Below are positions 34,001 through 41,800 of a stretch of DNA of 64,000 nt, piece after piece (position 1 is the stretch's first letter; each line of letters starts with the position of its first letter). The stretch comes from Atherix ibis (lineage: Eukaryota; Arthropoda; Insecta; Diptera; Athericidae): the NCBI GenBank assembly GCA_958298945.1, contig OY282609.1:31965212-32029211 (forward strand), in the 5' to 3' direction. Under the pieces are notes generated by a model. It did not search any database, was not told where the DNA came from, and saw nothing but the letters and a program-made list of their open reading frames with translations. The position numbers were made by a program, and so were the translations under genes.

Positions 34001-35352
34001 AATGCTGTGGGAAATTTCACTATATGGTTAAAATTGGAAAGGCATATTTCGTTCAACTCCATTTACTTTATTGGACATAGTTTGGGTGCGCATGTGGCTG
34101 GGTATGCTGGGAAAACTTTAAACTTAGCTGGATTTAAAAACGGTGTAATTTATGGACTAGATCCGGCACGGGAAGGATTTGACTTCGACAATACTGCAAC
34201 GGTTTTGTGGAGAACTGACGCACGACACGTAGAAGTTATCCATACTGATACCGGTCCATTAGGATTTGGTGCACCGAACGTTCTTGGACACGCCGATTTC
34301 TATCCGAACTTCGGCAAGGACCAACCAGATTGTACAATTTCCACGCAGTTATTCTGCTCCCATTCTCGTGCTGTCGATTATTTTGCTGAAAGCATTTATT
34401 CAACGGTTGGCTATTATGGCAACAAATGCGAAAGCTATGAGGAAATTGATGATGAAATAATATGTATAGGTGAGTTGGCTAAAATGGGTGGTGAACCAGC
34501 AACAACTACAAATTTCGGTATATTTTATGTTCCAATTAATTTTGAATTACCACCATTTGAAGAAGTTATAACTCGTTGATTTTTATTTACCGTATTCTTT
34601 TTTGTTAAGGATTATTTTTAAGCAAAAGTACCGAAAAATGTATTTTACTAAATAAAAAATTTGATAATATCAATAAAAATTTAAACCCCTGAATTTGTAC
34701 TCCCTTTTACTTACCAATCCAAAAAATTTTTGCTGATTTCACAAAAGGCGCCAAGAAGGCACATGCAAAAACTGTCGACGAAAAGCCTAATTTTTTCTAT
34801 TTGGATTATTATAAAATTTGAAAACACAAATAATCAAGAAAAAAATGTCCCTTTTTCCTTCTATAATCAAATAACCATTCTTCCCACTTCATCAACATGA
34901 TCCTGTTTTTTTATATTTTTTCAAAAATTTTTGAGAAAAAATTCAAATTAATCAAAACTGAAAATTCGCAAAACGAAAAACTGTATTGCATACAAATTAT
35001 TTGGATACAAAAATAAACTTTTGTAGGATGGATGAGGGGGGAGACACTGCCAATTTTTACCAATTTTCATAGACAACAATTGAACGGGACGAGAGACATC
35101 GGAAAATAGAATAAATAAAAAGTATTATAACAGAATTAATTTGAATCGAGGACAACTCACAATTATCTCGCTAAGGATGCTCTCGAGTGCTTCGATTTTC
35201 TCATCGGTAGTTTCGTCCCCCTCCAATATTCCGGTTATATAGGATCCAAAAACAGCCTCGTCCGTATTCAATTCACGCAATTTCGTATTTAACCATTTTT
35301 CGAAACCGCCAACACCGGCATTGACGTTTGCATTTGCATTTGTTGCCGCCAT
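15251..35352 (-). CDS. CCDC43: Coiled-coil domain-containing protein 43 homologue, with 19-kb intron 1
   Basis: Three minus-strand coding exons join in phase 0: 35352-35161 (64 aa), 16009-15788 (74 aa) and 15499-15251 (81-82 aa plus TAG). Together they encode 220 aa, against about 224 in human CCDC43. The N-terminus has the family block GFEKWLNTKLRELNTDEAVFG...YITGILEG. The centre has EEKRIREQILAQYSQ. The C-terminus has KNTNVQVVQQAMKERREQ followed by a highly charged Lys/Glu/Arg coiled coil. Donors are GTGAGT and GTTGGT; acceptors are ATAACAG and TTTTCAG. Intron 2 is 288 bp; intron 1 is 19,151 bp and contains four lipase genes. The molecular function of this conserved family is not well defined. 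Identification rests on motif order, length and exon fit. Confidence 0.9.
16294..17451 (-). mobile_element. Mariner (second DD34D lineage), nearly full length, decayed
   Basis: Terminal inverted repeats (CAGGTGTTG...AATTCGTAGCG) at 16294 and 17451 abut TA. The minus-strand transposase starts MSKFVPEKSFLRGVLLHY near 17272. It retains the HTH, a VTGDEKWVLYNNP block with the first Asp, LHDNARRH with the second, and PDIAPSDYHL with the third (DD34D). At least two frame changes and a stop in place of Trp in the second HTH/linker and catalytic region make it non-functional. It lies inside CCDC43 intron 1. Confidence 0.9.
17452..18480. other. AT-rich intron sequence with a CTCCAAAA theme
   Basis: Loose recurrence of 'CTCCAAAA.T' every few tens of bases suggests a decayed short-period repeat. 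No gene is seen. Confidence 0.45.
18539..19646 (-). CDS. Secreted lipase / phospholipase A1-like protein 1
   Basis: Exons 19646-19610 (37 nt), 19542-19377 (166 nt) and 19280-18539 (742 nt) give 314 aa. A hydrophobic signal peptide is split by intron 1 (MVAKSYFLILFI/VGV...). FIIHGWW forms the oxyanion region, VIGHSLGGHVAG carries the nucleophile Ser, GLDPAW the Asp, and CSHFRAVRFF the His, so the alpha/beta-hydrolase triad is complete. The lid region is short, as in phospholipase A1-type relatives rather than classic pancreatic lipase. It probably hydrolyses acylglycerols or phospholipids outside the cell; substrate cannot be read from sequence. It is the only one of the four on the CCDC43 strand. 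A poly(A) signal is at about 18485-18490. A TATA-like AAATATA lies near 19830-19840. Confidence 0.92.
19850..21840. other. AT-rich spacer between divergent lipase genes
   Basis: Repeated 'TTTGCTGAGAGGATTTTCC'-like phrases show a decayed short repeat also present at 23.4-24.8 kb. A polypyrimidine tract with long C runs lies at 21066-21110. No gene is supported before the small ORF at 21852. Confidence 0.5.
21852..22028 (+). CDS. Candidate small secreted peptide, 58 aa
   Basis: The frame MKTELIISLLTSHILVQLVII begins with a signal-peptide-like hydrophobic stretch. It continues with a polar, basic tail ending TAPKA and is followed by AATAAA at about 22068. I recognise no family and there is one Cys only. 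In the duplicated copy (ATG at 25620) a one-base deletion in an A-run truncates it to 25 aa. It could be a real small gene upstream of the lipase, or part of the lipase leader region that is open by chance. Confidence 0.3.
   Translation: MKTELIISLLTSHILVQLVIIKEKCLIKQNRHLFKYEIRTFIEIPKRKHIQDQTAPKA
22127..22135 (+). promoter_or_regulatory. TATA-like box of lipase 2
   Basis: CATAAAAAG, about 100 bp before the ATG, is conserved at the same relative place in the duplicate (25894-25902). That supports promoter function, although recent duplication alone would also conserve it. Confidence 0.4.
22236..23312 (+). CDS. Secreted lipase / phospholipase A1-like protein 2
   Basis: Exons 22236-22275, 22350-22509 and 22571-23312 give 313 aa. 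Phases match the other three lipases. The signal peptide MTSGKGFVLFLF/VALCNLYLVSA is followed by FNATADINFVLYTS. Oxyanion motif FIIHGWWGS, nucleophile LVGHSLGAHVAG, Asp in HALDPAY, and His in CSHIRALHYF are all present. Conserved Cys pairs flank the catalytic His. This indicates an active secreted lipase. Poly(A) AATAAA is at about 23370. It pairs with lipase 3 (roughly 24 amino-acid differences counted by eye, about 92% identical). Confidence 0.93.
23400..25600. other. AT-rich intergenic part of the duplicated unit
   Basis: Blocks around 'TTCAAAATAATACCAATTTTT' occur at about 23.55 and 24.56 kb, so local duplication also happened inside the unit. No gene beyond the truncated peptide frame at 25620 is supported. 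Confidence 0.5.
25620..25697 (+). pseudogene. Frameshifted copy of the small peptide frame
   Basis: It matches the 21852 frame up to QLVIIK. One A is then lost from an A-run and a stop follows (25 aa). The downstream codons of copy 1 are still recognisable but out of frame. It is a pseudogene only if the 58-aa frame is real. Confidence 0.3.
26015..27094 (+). CDS. Secreted lipase / phospholipase A1-like protein 3
   Basis: Exons 26015-26054, 26129-26288 and 26353-27094 give 313 aa, with sizes identical to lipase 2. The signal peptide, FIIHGWWGS, GHSLGAHVAG, HALDPAD and CSHIRALHYF are all intact. Replacements against lipase 2 are scattered over the surface, for example AYREF to ADAEF after the catalytic Asp and QYQPG to EYQPG. 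Both paralogues look functional. The long open frame that reads through intron 2 from 26081 is fortuitous: donor and acceptor are conserved with the other paralogues. Poly(A) signal at about 27155. Confidence 0.93.
27200..27960. other. Intronic sequence, possible transposon debris
   Basis: The part near 27,650-27,850 is less AT-rich and may be a degraded element, but I could not assign it. The rest is A-rich. Confidence 0.35.
27960..28135 (-). mobile_element. Terminal fragment of the THAP-associated TIR family
   Basis: In inverted orientation it matches the end segments at 37.58-37.70, 48.73-48.90 and 51.06-51.17 kb. It contains the 'GCACACACATGCAA' and 'AAACCGTTTAA'-like landmarks, and a terminus GGCCTATCCATATCTTCTAT followed by AATCTAA. 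The interior is missing. Confidence 0.6.
28161..28504 (-). mobile_element. Short non-autonomous mariner (MITE-like)
   Basis: Terminal inverted repeats GGTYTGTTCAAWAAGTATCG lie at 28163 and 28504. The inside is about 340 bp and keeps a fragment reading like LDSVRDDPNVLQRVITGD, a transposase segment around the first catalytic Asp. A related, longer-degraded copy is at 62960-63190. Confidence 0.8.
28882..29853. repeat. 51-bp minisatellite, about 20 units, with higher-order structure
   Basis: The unit is GGCTCTGAAAAACCACAACT...AACAGTGAAGAAGCCATTGTATCCAGAATA. Unit starts lie at 28882, 28911, 28963, 29014, 29065, 29117, 29169, 29220, 29271, 29300 and so on to 29813. Two shortened 29-bp units, at 28882 and 29271, are 389 bp apart. 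A variant with 'GGGAAGAATCCATTTTATCC' recurs about every four units, so longer blocks were also duplicated. Because 51 is a multiple of 3, the minus strand is open as a 17-residue repeat (FSEPYSGYNGFFTVSCG) for hundreds of bases. I do not call it a gene: no start, splice or promoter context is visible. Confidence 0.92.
29880..30150 (+). mobile_element. Fragment of rosa-type (DD41D) transposase
   Basis: Frames contain EEPVTVNSEHY, then YMWFQQN, then LISRFRDVNWPQR. These match in order the VTVNGERYRS, IWFQQDG and IISRNCDVNWPPRS blocks of the copy at 49007-50309. Multiple frameshifts. It abuts the 51-bp array. Confidence 0.65.
30394..31563 (+). mobile_element. Mariner (mellifera/irritans-type, DD34D), full length, decayed
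   Basis: Inverted repeats TTGGGTTGTCC.GAAAGTAAT at both ends are flanked by TA. The frame MESEKQFLYFFTIEKIEMLF starts near 30563 and continues to NWFAKFQSSNFDLEDAP. Later frames give ITREIAERLNLSN (HTH), FQQDNAKPHTS (second Asp) and LAPSDYHLFRSL (third Asp). Several frameshifts and stops. A 3'-end fragment of the same family lies at 54985-55060. Confidence 0.88.
31672..32945 (+). mobile_element. Mariner (mauritiana-like, DD34D), full-length pseudogene
   Basis: Both terminal repeats (CCAGGTGTATAAGCTTAAAT...) are present with TA at each side. The transposase begins MSSFVPKRAYAG-like near 31842. It passes GDKKWIYFENPKRKKSWVD, VWWYHQGIVYYEML, LQDNAPSHTSK and LAPSDYHL, and ends ERWEKCVASEGKYFE near 32866. 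Stops interrupt it at YL-TLNW and EFF-RGIH, and there are frameshifts in the N-terminal third. Its left flank (31569-31671) is shared, inverted, with the copy at 53639-54876. Confidence 0.92.
32948..33380. other. AT-rich spacer upstream of lipase 4
   Basis: No gene or element is recognised. Confidence 0.45.
33389..33395 (+). promoter_or_regulatory. TATA box of lipase 4
   Basis: A perfect TATAAAA lies 52 bp before the inferred ATG. That is a plausible distance for a short 5' UTR, and it supports an own promoter inside the CCDC43 intron. Confidence 0.6.
33447..34579 (+). CDS. Secreted lipase / phospholipase A1-like protein 4
   Basis: Exons 33447-33486, 33591-33750 and 33829-34579 give 316 aa. 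The signal peptide MAFTKYFKIIFFI/VFAFKPIPLMA precedes FDPKTDIKFLLYRT. FIIHGWFGS (oxyanion), FIGHSLGAHVAGYAG (Ser), YGLDPAREGF (Asp) and CSHSRAVDYF (His) are complete. It is clearly diverged from lipases 1-3 but shares exon phases and sizes, so it is an older paralogue. The C-terminus extends slightly (ELPPFEEVITR). Poly(A) AATAAA at about 34652. Confidence 0.93.
34680..35150. other. AT-rich sequence at the 5' end of CCDC43 intron 1
   Basis: No feature is seen apart from the splice donor that follows. Confidence 0.45.
35161..35352 (-). CDS. CCDC43: CCDC43 coding exon 1
   Basis: The ATG at 35352 has a good context (AAAATCATGGCG). The exon encodes MAATNANANVNAGVGG, then the conserved helical N-terminal module ending LSEII. 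It stops at a consensus donor GTGAGT. The sequence just upstream (35353-35480) is GC-richer than the surroundings and is the likely promoter/5' UTR, but no core element could be singled out. Confidence 0.88.
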
Positions 35353-35479
35353 GATTTTTTCTCTCACGGTCACCGTACGCCCACTACTGACGATACCACA
35401 CGCTTTAGCACAGCACAATCAGGGCCACCACCTCCGCCTCCCACACGACCTATATCAGACACTTTCTCAATGTTTCCAA

Positions 35480-36180
35480 TCGAAAATAATCCGTCCAACA
35501 ACAAAAAAAATCTATCGAAAAAATTCCAACTTTATTCGAAAACGATCGTTTTGCCCCAAAACTAATATAGTTTTCCACTTTTCCACTTTTCTATTTATAT
35601 GAGAATACAATTAATATGCCAATAAGGTATAAATTCCAACTATTTTCAGATGCAGAATATTCTGCACGTGCATAAGATAAATTTTCTCTAAACTTTTGCA
35701 TTCCGCATCTGACAGCTGAGAAATTAACCATGCGCACATGACAGTTATGAGAATTCATCATCATTCTTCTTCTTCTTGATTTTTCTCAATTTAACTTATT
35801 AAAATATGATGTGCAGATGTTAACCTCTAATAATAATTAGAGTTTTGCTATTTTTTCTTTTTTGTATTAAAAATATTTCGAAATAAATTCAAATTGATTT
35901 TGTATGTTTTTTTTTTCTTTTTGCTTATTAAGAGAATATATTTTTATTTTATTAATATTTAAAAAAAATATTGAGTAAAATTGCCCAAAGAACTGCCCAA
36001 AAAACTGCAATAACAGTGAATAATAAACAATGATTGGCGCTAAAACAATTTTGAATATTCTTCTATTATAATTTTGATAAATCGAACGTGTAAAAAGTGT
36101 TAGAAGGGATAAAGGGGGAGATGTCTGTTGCACATTGCTCTTACAAATCGTATTTAACGGTAGAAATAAGAATTTTTATA
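35480..36180. other. Intergenic sequence upstream of CCDC43
   Basis: AT-rich. No gene or element is recognised. Confidence 0.4.
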
Positions 36181-36960
36181 TATTTTTTACAGTACGACCG
36201 GAAATGGGATTCAAGGTAAACTGTGGGTTACAGTGAAATAATTGAAAGGGATGGATTGAAACTGACTAGTTCACTGGAACATTCCTTATAGAGAATGCGA
36301 TAGGAGACATTACGGCGGTGTTCTAATGAGACCTCCGTTAATATTTAATTTTATCGCTTCATGTTGTATACCGTATATCAAGTAGAATAACATTTTAAAA
36401 GCACCTGTCCATACATGGGAATTATACTCCAGAGCTTGGAGTGAATATATGTCTTATAAGTATCGGGCTAGATTGGAAAGATTGAGAAAGGAAACTTAAA
36501 TATTTTACTCTATTTTTAGAGGTTGTCATTAATACATAACCAGAATAGAAAGTTATCCCATTTATAGATAATAGTTGGAGATTTCGGTTTCACCTTACAG
36601 ACAGGATATTGAATTCTACACTCTTTTCAGCGAGCCCCACAATAATTTACTGTCTGTATGTGATAGGAATTTAATGTGTTTAACAAAGCTTTACATTCCA
36701 ATTTTCAGGGCTTAAGCGCAAGGAAAAACTGAAAAATAAGAAAAAAACTGGGCCAACATTGAACGGCTCGAAATGTAGAAGTTGATAAATCCTTTTAACG
36801 TGGGCGTTGCCAATGATGCCAACCAAACACTTTATCAAACTATGCCACTTCCACTTTTCTGCTTGATATACCATCAAATCACCACCACTCAATCTAACCA
36901 ATTTGCTTATAATAATTTCCAATAAGTAAAACAAAATAAATTTAATTATTTAAAAAAAAA
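36180..36960. other. Unassigned, less AT-rich block; possible transposon debris
   Basis: Base composition differs from the flanks. Short frames such as HTWELYSRAWSEYMSYK near 36410-36470 resemble transposon-coded debris, but none could be assigned to a family. Confidence 0.3.
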
Positions 36961-36992
36961 AATGTTGTGAAAAAATATAATTTTGATATATA

Positions 36993-37573
36993 GGGTTTTC
37001 CAAAAGGAGTGATATGATTTCTTTTTTTTTTAAAAAACACACTAATTGTTAAGTAAATTCAAATGTTTTTTATTTAATGTGAAGTACAATCGATACAATT
37101 AAGTTCTGAATAAAATGTCGTTCAAATAGCCTCCACGACTTATTTTGCAGGAACGAATTCGATGAACCCAATTTTACGAGCACTTTTTCCACTAAATCAA
37201 GTCGTATGTCATGAATAAGCACGTTCAATATTGACTTCTAAAGCTTGAAGAGAGTCTGGTTCATTGCTAAAGACCAATGACTTTTAATAACCCTACAAGA
37301 AATAGTCAAATGGTGTTAAATCATAACTTCTTGGAGGCCATTCAATGCCACAATTTCTTGAAATAATCGAATCTCCAAACTTTTTCGAAATAATATATAA
37401 TTCTGTTGTTAGACGTGCTGTGTGGCACGTAGCCCCGTCTTGTTGGAACCAGATGTTGTCAAGATCAACTTCTTCCAATTTCGGCCATAAAAAGTTGGTT
37501 ATCATCGATCTATACCGCTCTCCATTGACAATGACAGTGTTACCAGCTTCATTTCGAAAGAAGTACGGACCCT
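36993..37573 (-). mobile_element. 3' half of a rosa-type (DD41D) mariner, split by another element
   Basis: The terminal repeat TAGGGTTTTCCAAAAGGAGT at 36991 is the same as at 49005. Minus-strand frames give IWFQQDGATCHTAR (second Asp), RSYDLTPFDYFL (third Asp), YRSMITNFLWPKLEEVDLDN and FFRNEAGNTV. The matching 5' half is at 39130-39357. Between the two halves sits a copy of the THAP-associated TIR family, so that element inserted into this transposase between its GGFWS and GPYFF codons. Confidence 0.85.
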
Positions 37574-37928
37574 TAATACATTCATAGAACGCACACACAT
37601 GCAATACAACAGAAACGGCATAAATCATTGGGGGCCAATTTAAAAGTTCATTATGCCATTGAAGCGGTTCGTTTAAAACCATTTTTCATATGTGATATCA
37701 TATATGCGTAAAGAAGCAGATTTTTTAAATATTGCGGATCTTGTTGTTTGATGGAATAAGTTTTGTAAATATGCAATAAAACACAGTATTCTATTTTAAA
37801 ATATTATTTATTTTTTTATTTCACTATATATTATTTATTAAAACATAATAACTTAATGAATCAATAGAAAACAATGCTTTCAATGTGCATAGGAGAAAAT
37901 ATTATAACACATGTATACAATTACTTAC

Positions 37929-38096
37929 TTTCTTTGTTGACGAGTCCTCGTATTCAGTGCTGCTATTAGGGACCTAGAAAATAAAAGTAAGTAAGGCGAA
38001 ATTGCTTAAAATCTGGGTTACTTTATTTACATTCGGTAGATTATATGGTTCTCCAGCTGAATGCATGTCCTCGCATTCAGTGCTGCTACTAGGGAA
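37929..38096 (-). CDS. Two duplicated symmetric mini-exons (66 and 45 nt)
   Basis: Exon 38096-38031 (acceptor TTATTTGTAG, donor GTAAAT) and exon 37973-37929 (acceptor ATTTTCTAG, donor GTAAGT) are separated by 57 bp. They begin with nearly the same sequence: TCCCTA.TAGCAGCACTGAAT. Both lengths are multiples of 3. Two frames stay open: one reads FPSSSTECED... and VPNSSTEYED..., the other, continuing the THAP-like exon in phase, reads SLVAALNART... and SLIAALNTRT.... They are probably downstream exons of the same minus-strand unit. No poly(A) signal or stop was assigned with confidence. Confidence 0.35.
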
Positions 38097-38481
38097 CTAC
38101 AAATAAAAGTAATTAAGGCAAAATTATATATCAATCATTTTTTTTTATATTACATGTTCATTATCCTCCTCAACATATAAATATTCGATCGTCACATTTA
38201 CTTTTTCAATTCAGAATTAACATAAATTGAAGTATTATTCGCACTATTAAAAAAAATCGGTCCCTTAAACTTTCTTACACACACTTTATATACACCGGCA
38301 CTGTACTATTTTATGGTAAAAATTGAACTGTCAACATCGAATTTGTTTACATTTATTGACGGACGAACTTTTCACTTTTTCACCACTTTTTCAATAAAAT
38401 AATTCACTAAAAGTCATTTAGGCACATCACAAATAAAGTATTTCTTATTTTATTTAGCAAAAATAAAGATGTCAACTTACC

Positions 38482-38552
38482 GAAACAAAGAAATTCCCGG
38501 TTTCCTCATTTCTTCGTATGAGAAGCATTTATTAACGAAACACTTCATTTTC
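38482..38552 (-). CDS. THAP-like N-terminal exon
   Basis: An acceptor (TTTATTCCAG) precedes AAAATGAAG and the exon closes at the donor G|GTAAGT. The 68 coding nucleotides (38549-38482) read MKCFVNKCFSYEEMRKPGI then SLFR. C-x4-C followed by a Gly-x-SLFR strand is the start of a THAP zinc finger (C2CH DNA-binding module). The rest of the module (usually FPKD..., a Trp and the Cys/His pair) is not seen downstream. Matching but mutated positions occur near 50.57 kb, where ATG is replaced by ATT. It is probably part of a deleted transposon gene. Confidence 0.5.
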
Positions 38553-39129
38553 TGGAATAAAAAATTCGTATTAAGTTTTATTAATAATATAACTATTTAT
38601 AAAAATACTTACTTTTTCGTAAATACAATACTTCAAAATATATTAAAATTACACTTTAAACTTCACTTTCCTTTCTCACACAATGGCAACTTCACATATG
38701 ACAAAGCTATCCCTTAAGTCTCCCCTTTCATGGAGAATTTAAGTTTTCAAACTCTCCGCAAGTCTACAATACTGAGGCGCTTTATATTTGAATGATATTT
38801 ACGAAATGAATAAAAACCTAAAATAGAATTCTATTTCATATCAAAAGTTTGTATAAAAAATAAAAATTGTCAATTGCTGTTTTTAAATTGTATTTTTGTT
38901 TCCAAGAACTGAATTAAAATGAATATATATTATGGTTTTGCGATTCAATAAATTTGTATTACGACAACTAGATGGTAGTGGGTGTCATGTCTACATAAAA
39001 AAAATCTAAACAAAGCTATGCCAAGCGGCGAGAAATGGCAACAACGGGATAGCAAAACCAGGAATTCCGACATAAAATTGCGTATACATATACGGTAAGG
39101 GCCTATCCAGGTATTCTTTAATCTAAGGT

Positions 39130-39357
39130 CTATCCAGACCAAAAAACCACACCAAACTGTCAATTTAGGTAAATGTAATGGGTATTCATGAATAATTTGT
39201 GAATTTTCTTCGCACCAGAATTGATAGTTTTGTTTATTTATCAAAATAATCGTTCTCCAATTGCGCACGAAAAGTTGCAATTGGAGAACGATTATTTTGA
39301 TAATAAAATTGAATAATTTATAAATGTTGTTCTTGCGTATATCTCTCCATGATGAAT
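39130..39357 (-). mobile_element. 5' half of the split rosa-type mariner, rearranged
   Basis: 39250-39357 matches the N-terminal codons (MERYTEEQH, QNNRSPIATFRA region). 39130-39235 matches the middle (the NKQNCRF to IVWGGFW region). Between them a short piece is inverted and forms a perfect hairpin. The codons between these blocks (HTH region) are deleted. Confidence 0.75.
39238..39303. repeat. Perfect 27-bp hairpin inside the rearranged mariner
   Basis: Arms 39238-39264 and 39277-39303 are exact reverse complements (core AATAATCGTTCTCCAATTGC). The loop GCACGAAAAGTT is 12 bases. Both arms come from the same codons of the rosa-type transposase. Confidence 0.9.
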
Positions 39358-39544
39358 TTCAGAGTAAATTTTTAATTTTTATTTTTTTTTTGTGAAAAAT
39401 TATAGTTTTGATATATAAAAAGTACACATTAATTAAATTGAGAGAAATAATTTTGTTTGTTTTGTTTTATTTGGAGTTTATTGTAAATATTTAAAAATTA
39501 TTTTAAGTGCGAAAATTCAGTTTTTATATACAATATAATTAACT

Positions 39545-39635
39545 AGGGGGCTCCGTCCCTGCTCGCTTCGCTCACCAACCCCCCCCCCTCACTCCCTACG
39601 ATCACTTCTTGATCTCCGGGGGCGGGGGGGGGTGC
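39545..39635. other. G/C-run island
   Basis: In very AT-rich surroundings this block has a C9-10 run (about 39578-39588), a G-rich run (about 39618-39632) and the phrase GCTCGCTTCGCTCACC. The C and G runs can pair. The G-rich strand could form a quadruplex. Origin unknown. Confidence 0.6.
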
Positions 39636-39639
39636 ATAT

Positions 39640-40330
39640 ATCAAATATTCTACTTAATAGAGGGAAAACATCATTATTGTTATTTTTTTAAATTTTACAT
39701 AATTTTCTTTTTATGTAAAATTAAAAAAATTTAATTTTATTCTCGAAAATAAGAGCATGACAATGTTCTCATTCTTTTGTCATGGGCCCCAATGTCCAAA
39801 TATTCTACTTTTTTTCTCGCTCCATACAATCCTAACATCATCGCGCAGTATTCTTTTGAATACGCTTACGCTCTTTCATGACTTCAAAAAAAAACACACA
39901 TATTGAAACAACAAAAACTCATACATACATCATAATAAAATCTTACAAAATGAAAAACTTTTTTATATAAAAAGATAGATTAATATGGTTTGGTTTTTGT
40001 TTAATATCCTAAGAATCTTCTTAATTCCACAATGATATTAATATTTATTTTTTTAAAAATTCTTTTTAAAGTAAATAATTCTTTTCCCCCCAATAAATAT
40101 TAATTATTAAAGAATCAATTTTTAATTGAAGAATTTCTCTGTAAAATGTAAAAATTAATAAGCTTTTTACACTTGTCCACAGATGGTGCTCTTATGCTTA
40201 TCCGTTACCATTAATTGCATGATATTCAGCCTTTAAAAGTTGAGTTAGCAATGAAGTTGCATATACATTGAAGCTTGTGTGGGGAGGCAGATCAATCTGT
40301 TATTGTCATCGTATAACACGTTATCTCCTA
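39640..40330. other. AT-rich upstream region of the 184-aa gene
   Basis: No coding feature is seen. A weak TATA-like CATATAC lies at about 40259. The last 100 bases are less AT-rich and are the likely 5' UTR. Confidence 0.4.
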
Positions 40331-40363
40331 AGTTGAATATTGCAAAATAATTACAACAAGAAA

Positions 40364-40918
40364 ATGGATACTTCCGACGATTCAGTAGATATGAATTTCT
40401 TGAATAGGCAAACTAAATTATGGGATATAATAACATCGCCGCATAAGTGTTATATTATGCCGATTGCTGAATGGAACACGCGCAAATCACTTAAAAGTGT
40501 ACGCGTAAACTTAAAGGATCGTTTCGATTTCGATTTGATTGTAAAAGTTTTATGGGCAAGATATAAAATACAACCGTTAAATTGTCGTTATTTTAATATC
40601 GATAAGAAGATATTTGATGTGGTTACGAAATTCTCCATTGGAAATCATGTGCGAACATTTAAGTTTGATGTTCAAGTTATAGCTGATTTGATGAAATTGG
40701 AACCGTTTTATGGCGAATCTGGACTATTTGCAATTGACAAAAAGAAAATTTTCGAAAAAAATGTATTTCCACGTTGGAATGGCCGGGTAACTACATCCAG
40801 GATACTCGATGATCACGATCTTTATACGATGTATGTAAATGATGTAATGTATAATTTTGAAAAGGCTGTATACACTACTCGTATGGTTGCATTAAACGAA
40901 TACTTCACATCAGAATAA
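40364..40918 (+). CDS. Unrecognised intact single-exon protein, 184 aa
   Basis: The ATG at 40364 has a strong fly-type context (AAGAAAATGG). The frame runs to TAA at 40916 without introns. An AATAAA follows at about 41056. The protein begins MDTSDDSVDMNFLNRQTK, has no signal peptide, membrane segment or repeat, and has mixed, well-structured composition. It has hydrophobic strands (FDFDLIVKVLW, VRTFKFDVQVIADLM) and a basic/acidic alternation typical of a folded soluble domain. I do not recognise the family. Codon content is much less biased than in the chance frames nearby, so I consider it real. It sits alone between transposon fields; a lineage-specific gene, retrocopy or captured gene are all possible. 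Confidence 0.75.
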   Translation: MDTSDDSVDMNFLNRQTKLWDIITSPHKCYIMPIAEWNTRKSLKSVRVNLKDRFDFDLIVKVLWARYKIQPLNCRYFNIDKKIFDVVTKFSIGNHVRTFKFDVQVIADLMKLEPFYGESGLFAIDKKKIFEKNVFPRWNGRVTTSRILDDHDLYTMYVNDVMYNFEKAVYTTRMVALNEYFTSE

Positions 40919-41800
40919 TGGAATTTTCGATTATTGGCTATTGATTATTGTTGTTTGAAAATCTTTATATATTTAATTATTGTTGTTCATGTGAAATGTT
41001 TTTTTTTTTTGTAATTTTCCCTTGTTATTAATAACTATTGAAAATGTATGTCATCAATAAAATGTGTAAACTTTTGACAAATAAATAAAATTTATGAAAA
41101 ACGAGCAAAATTTGTTTTTGTTTTAATTTAAATAAAGGAAAAAATTCAAAATGAATTATTGGGGATATTTTTAAATTAGCTATTAAAGAAAATATTGCAA
41201 TAATTCTTTGATAATTTCCGAAAAATTTCGTTCTGGTAGGATTGCTACCATAATTTGTGGCGAAATTTGTCAATAAGAAGAGCAGCCAACGGCAGGCATC
41301 ATCGCCGCCGCCAACAACCACCAACACCAACAGCAACAACAAACCACACACACACATCCAACGAAAATAGATGTTCATCAAATAAAAGACAAGAAGAATT
41401 AAAAATGGATTCCGTGGCGACAACACTGTTGTCAAATTTCCCGGCGAATCTCGTTTAGTGTCGATTGTGTCGCCGTGTGTGTGAAGTGTTTTCTTCTACC
41501 TAAAATAACTTCGTTCAAACTTAAATTCATCTTCGATTTATCTAATTTCTAATCGGGAAATTTTCAATTCAATTATTATCAATTCTTTAAAAAAAAAAAC
41601 ATAAGAAAAACTTAACAAATAAAAACAATTTTACACAAACAATAATCATTTTAATTACCGATCCCGGAATATCATTTATTTTTTAAGTAAATTGTTTATT
41701 ATTAAAAATTGGAAAATTTTTGTGACAACAAGAATTGTAATCAAAGTGAAAACCAAAACCAAAATTAAAAACAAACAGAAAAAAGAATTAAATAAGAAAC

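Larger units (their letters stand above)
37574..39129 (-). mobile_element. THAP-associated TIR element, copy I (about 1.55 kb)
   Basis: The terminus at 39101-39129 (CCTATCCAGGTATTCTTTAA...CTAAGGT) matches the ends at 51.75, 51.06, 47.87 and 28.11 kb. Whole stretches (38200-38470 and 38580-39010) match 50.33-51.00 and 51.36-51.72 kb. On the minus strand it has a leader exon with donor GTAAGT at about 38612, a THAP-like exon and two mini-exons, listed separately. The copy is inserted in a rosa-type mariner. The end near 37574 is truncated. A spliced THAP-bearing coding unit in a TIR repeat recalls P-superfamily transposons. That assignment is inference, because no catalytic domain is present here. 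Confidence 0.6.

Noticed and set aside
38469..38717. Plus-strand 82-aa frame opposite the THAP-like exon
   Set aside because: Splice signals and the Cys pattern support the minus strand; this frame is its shadow.
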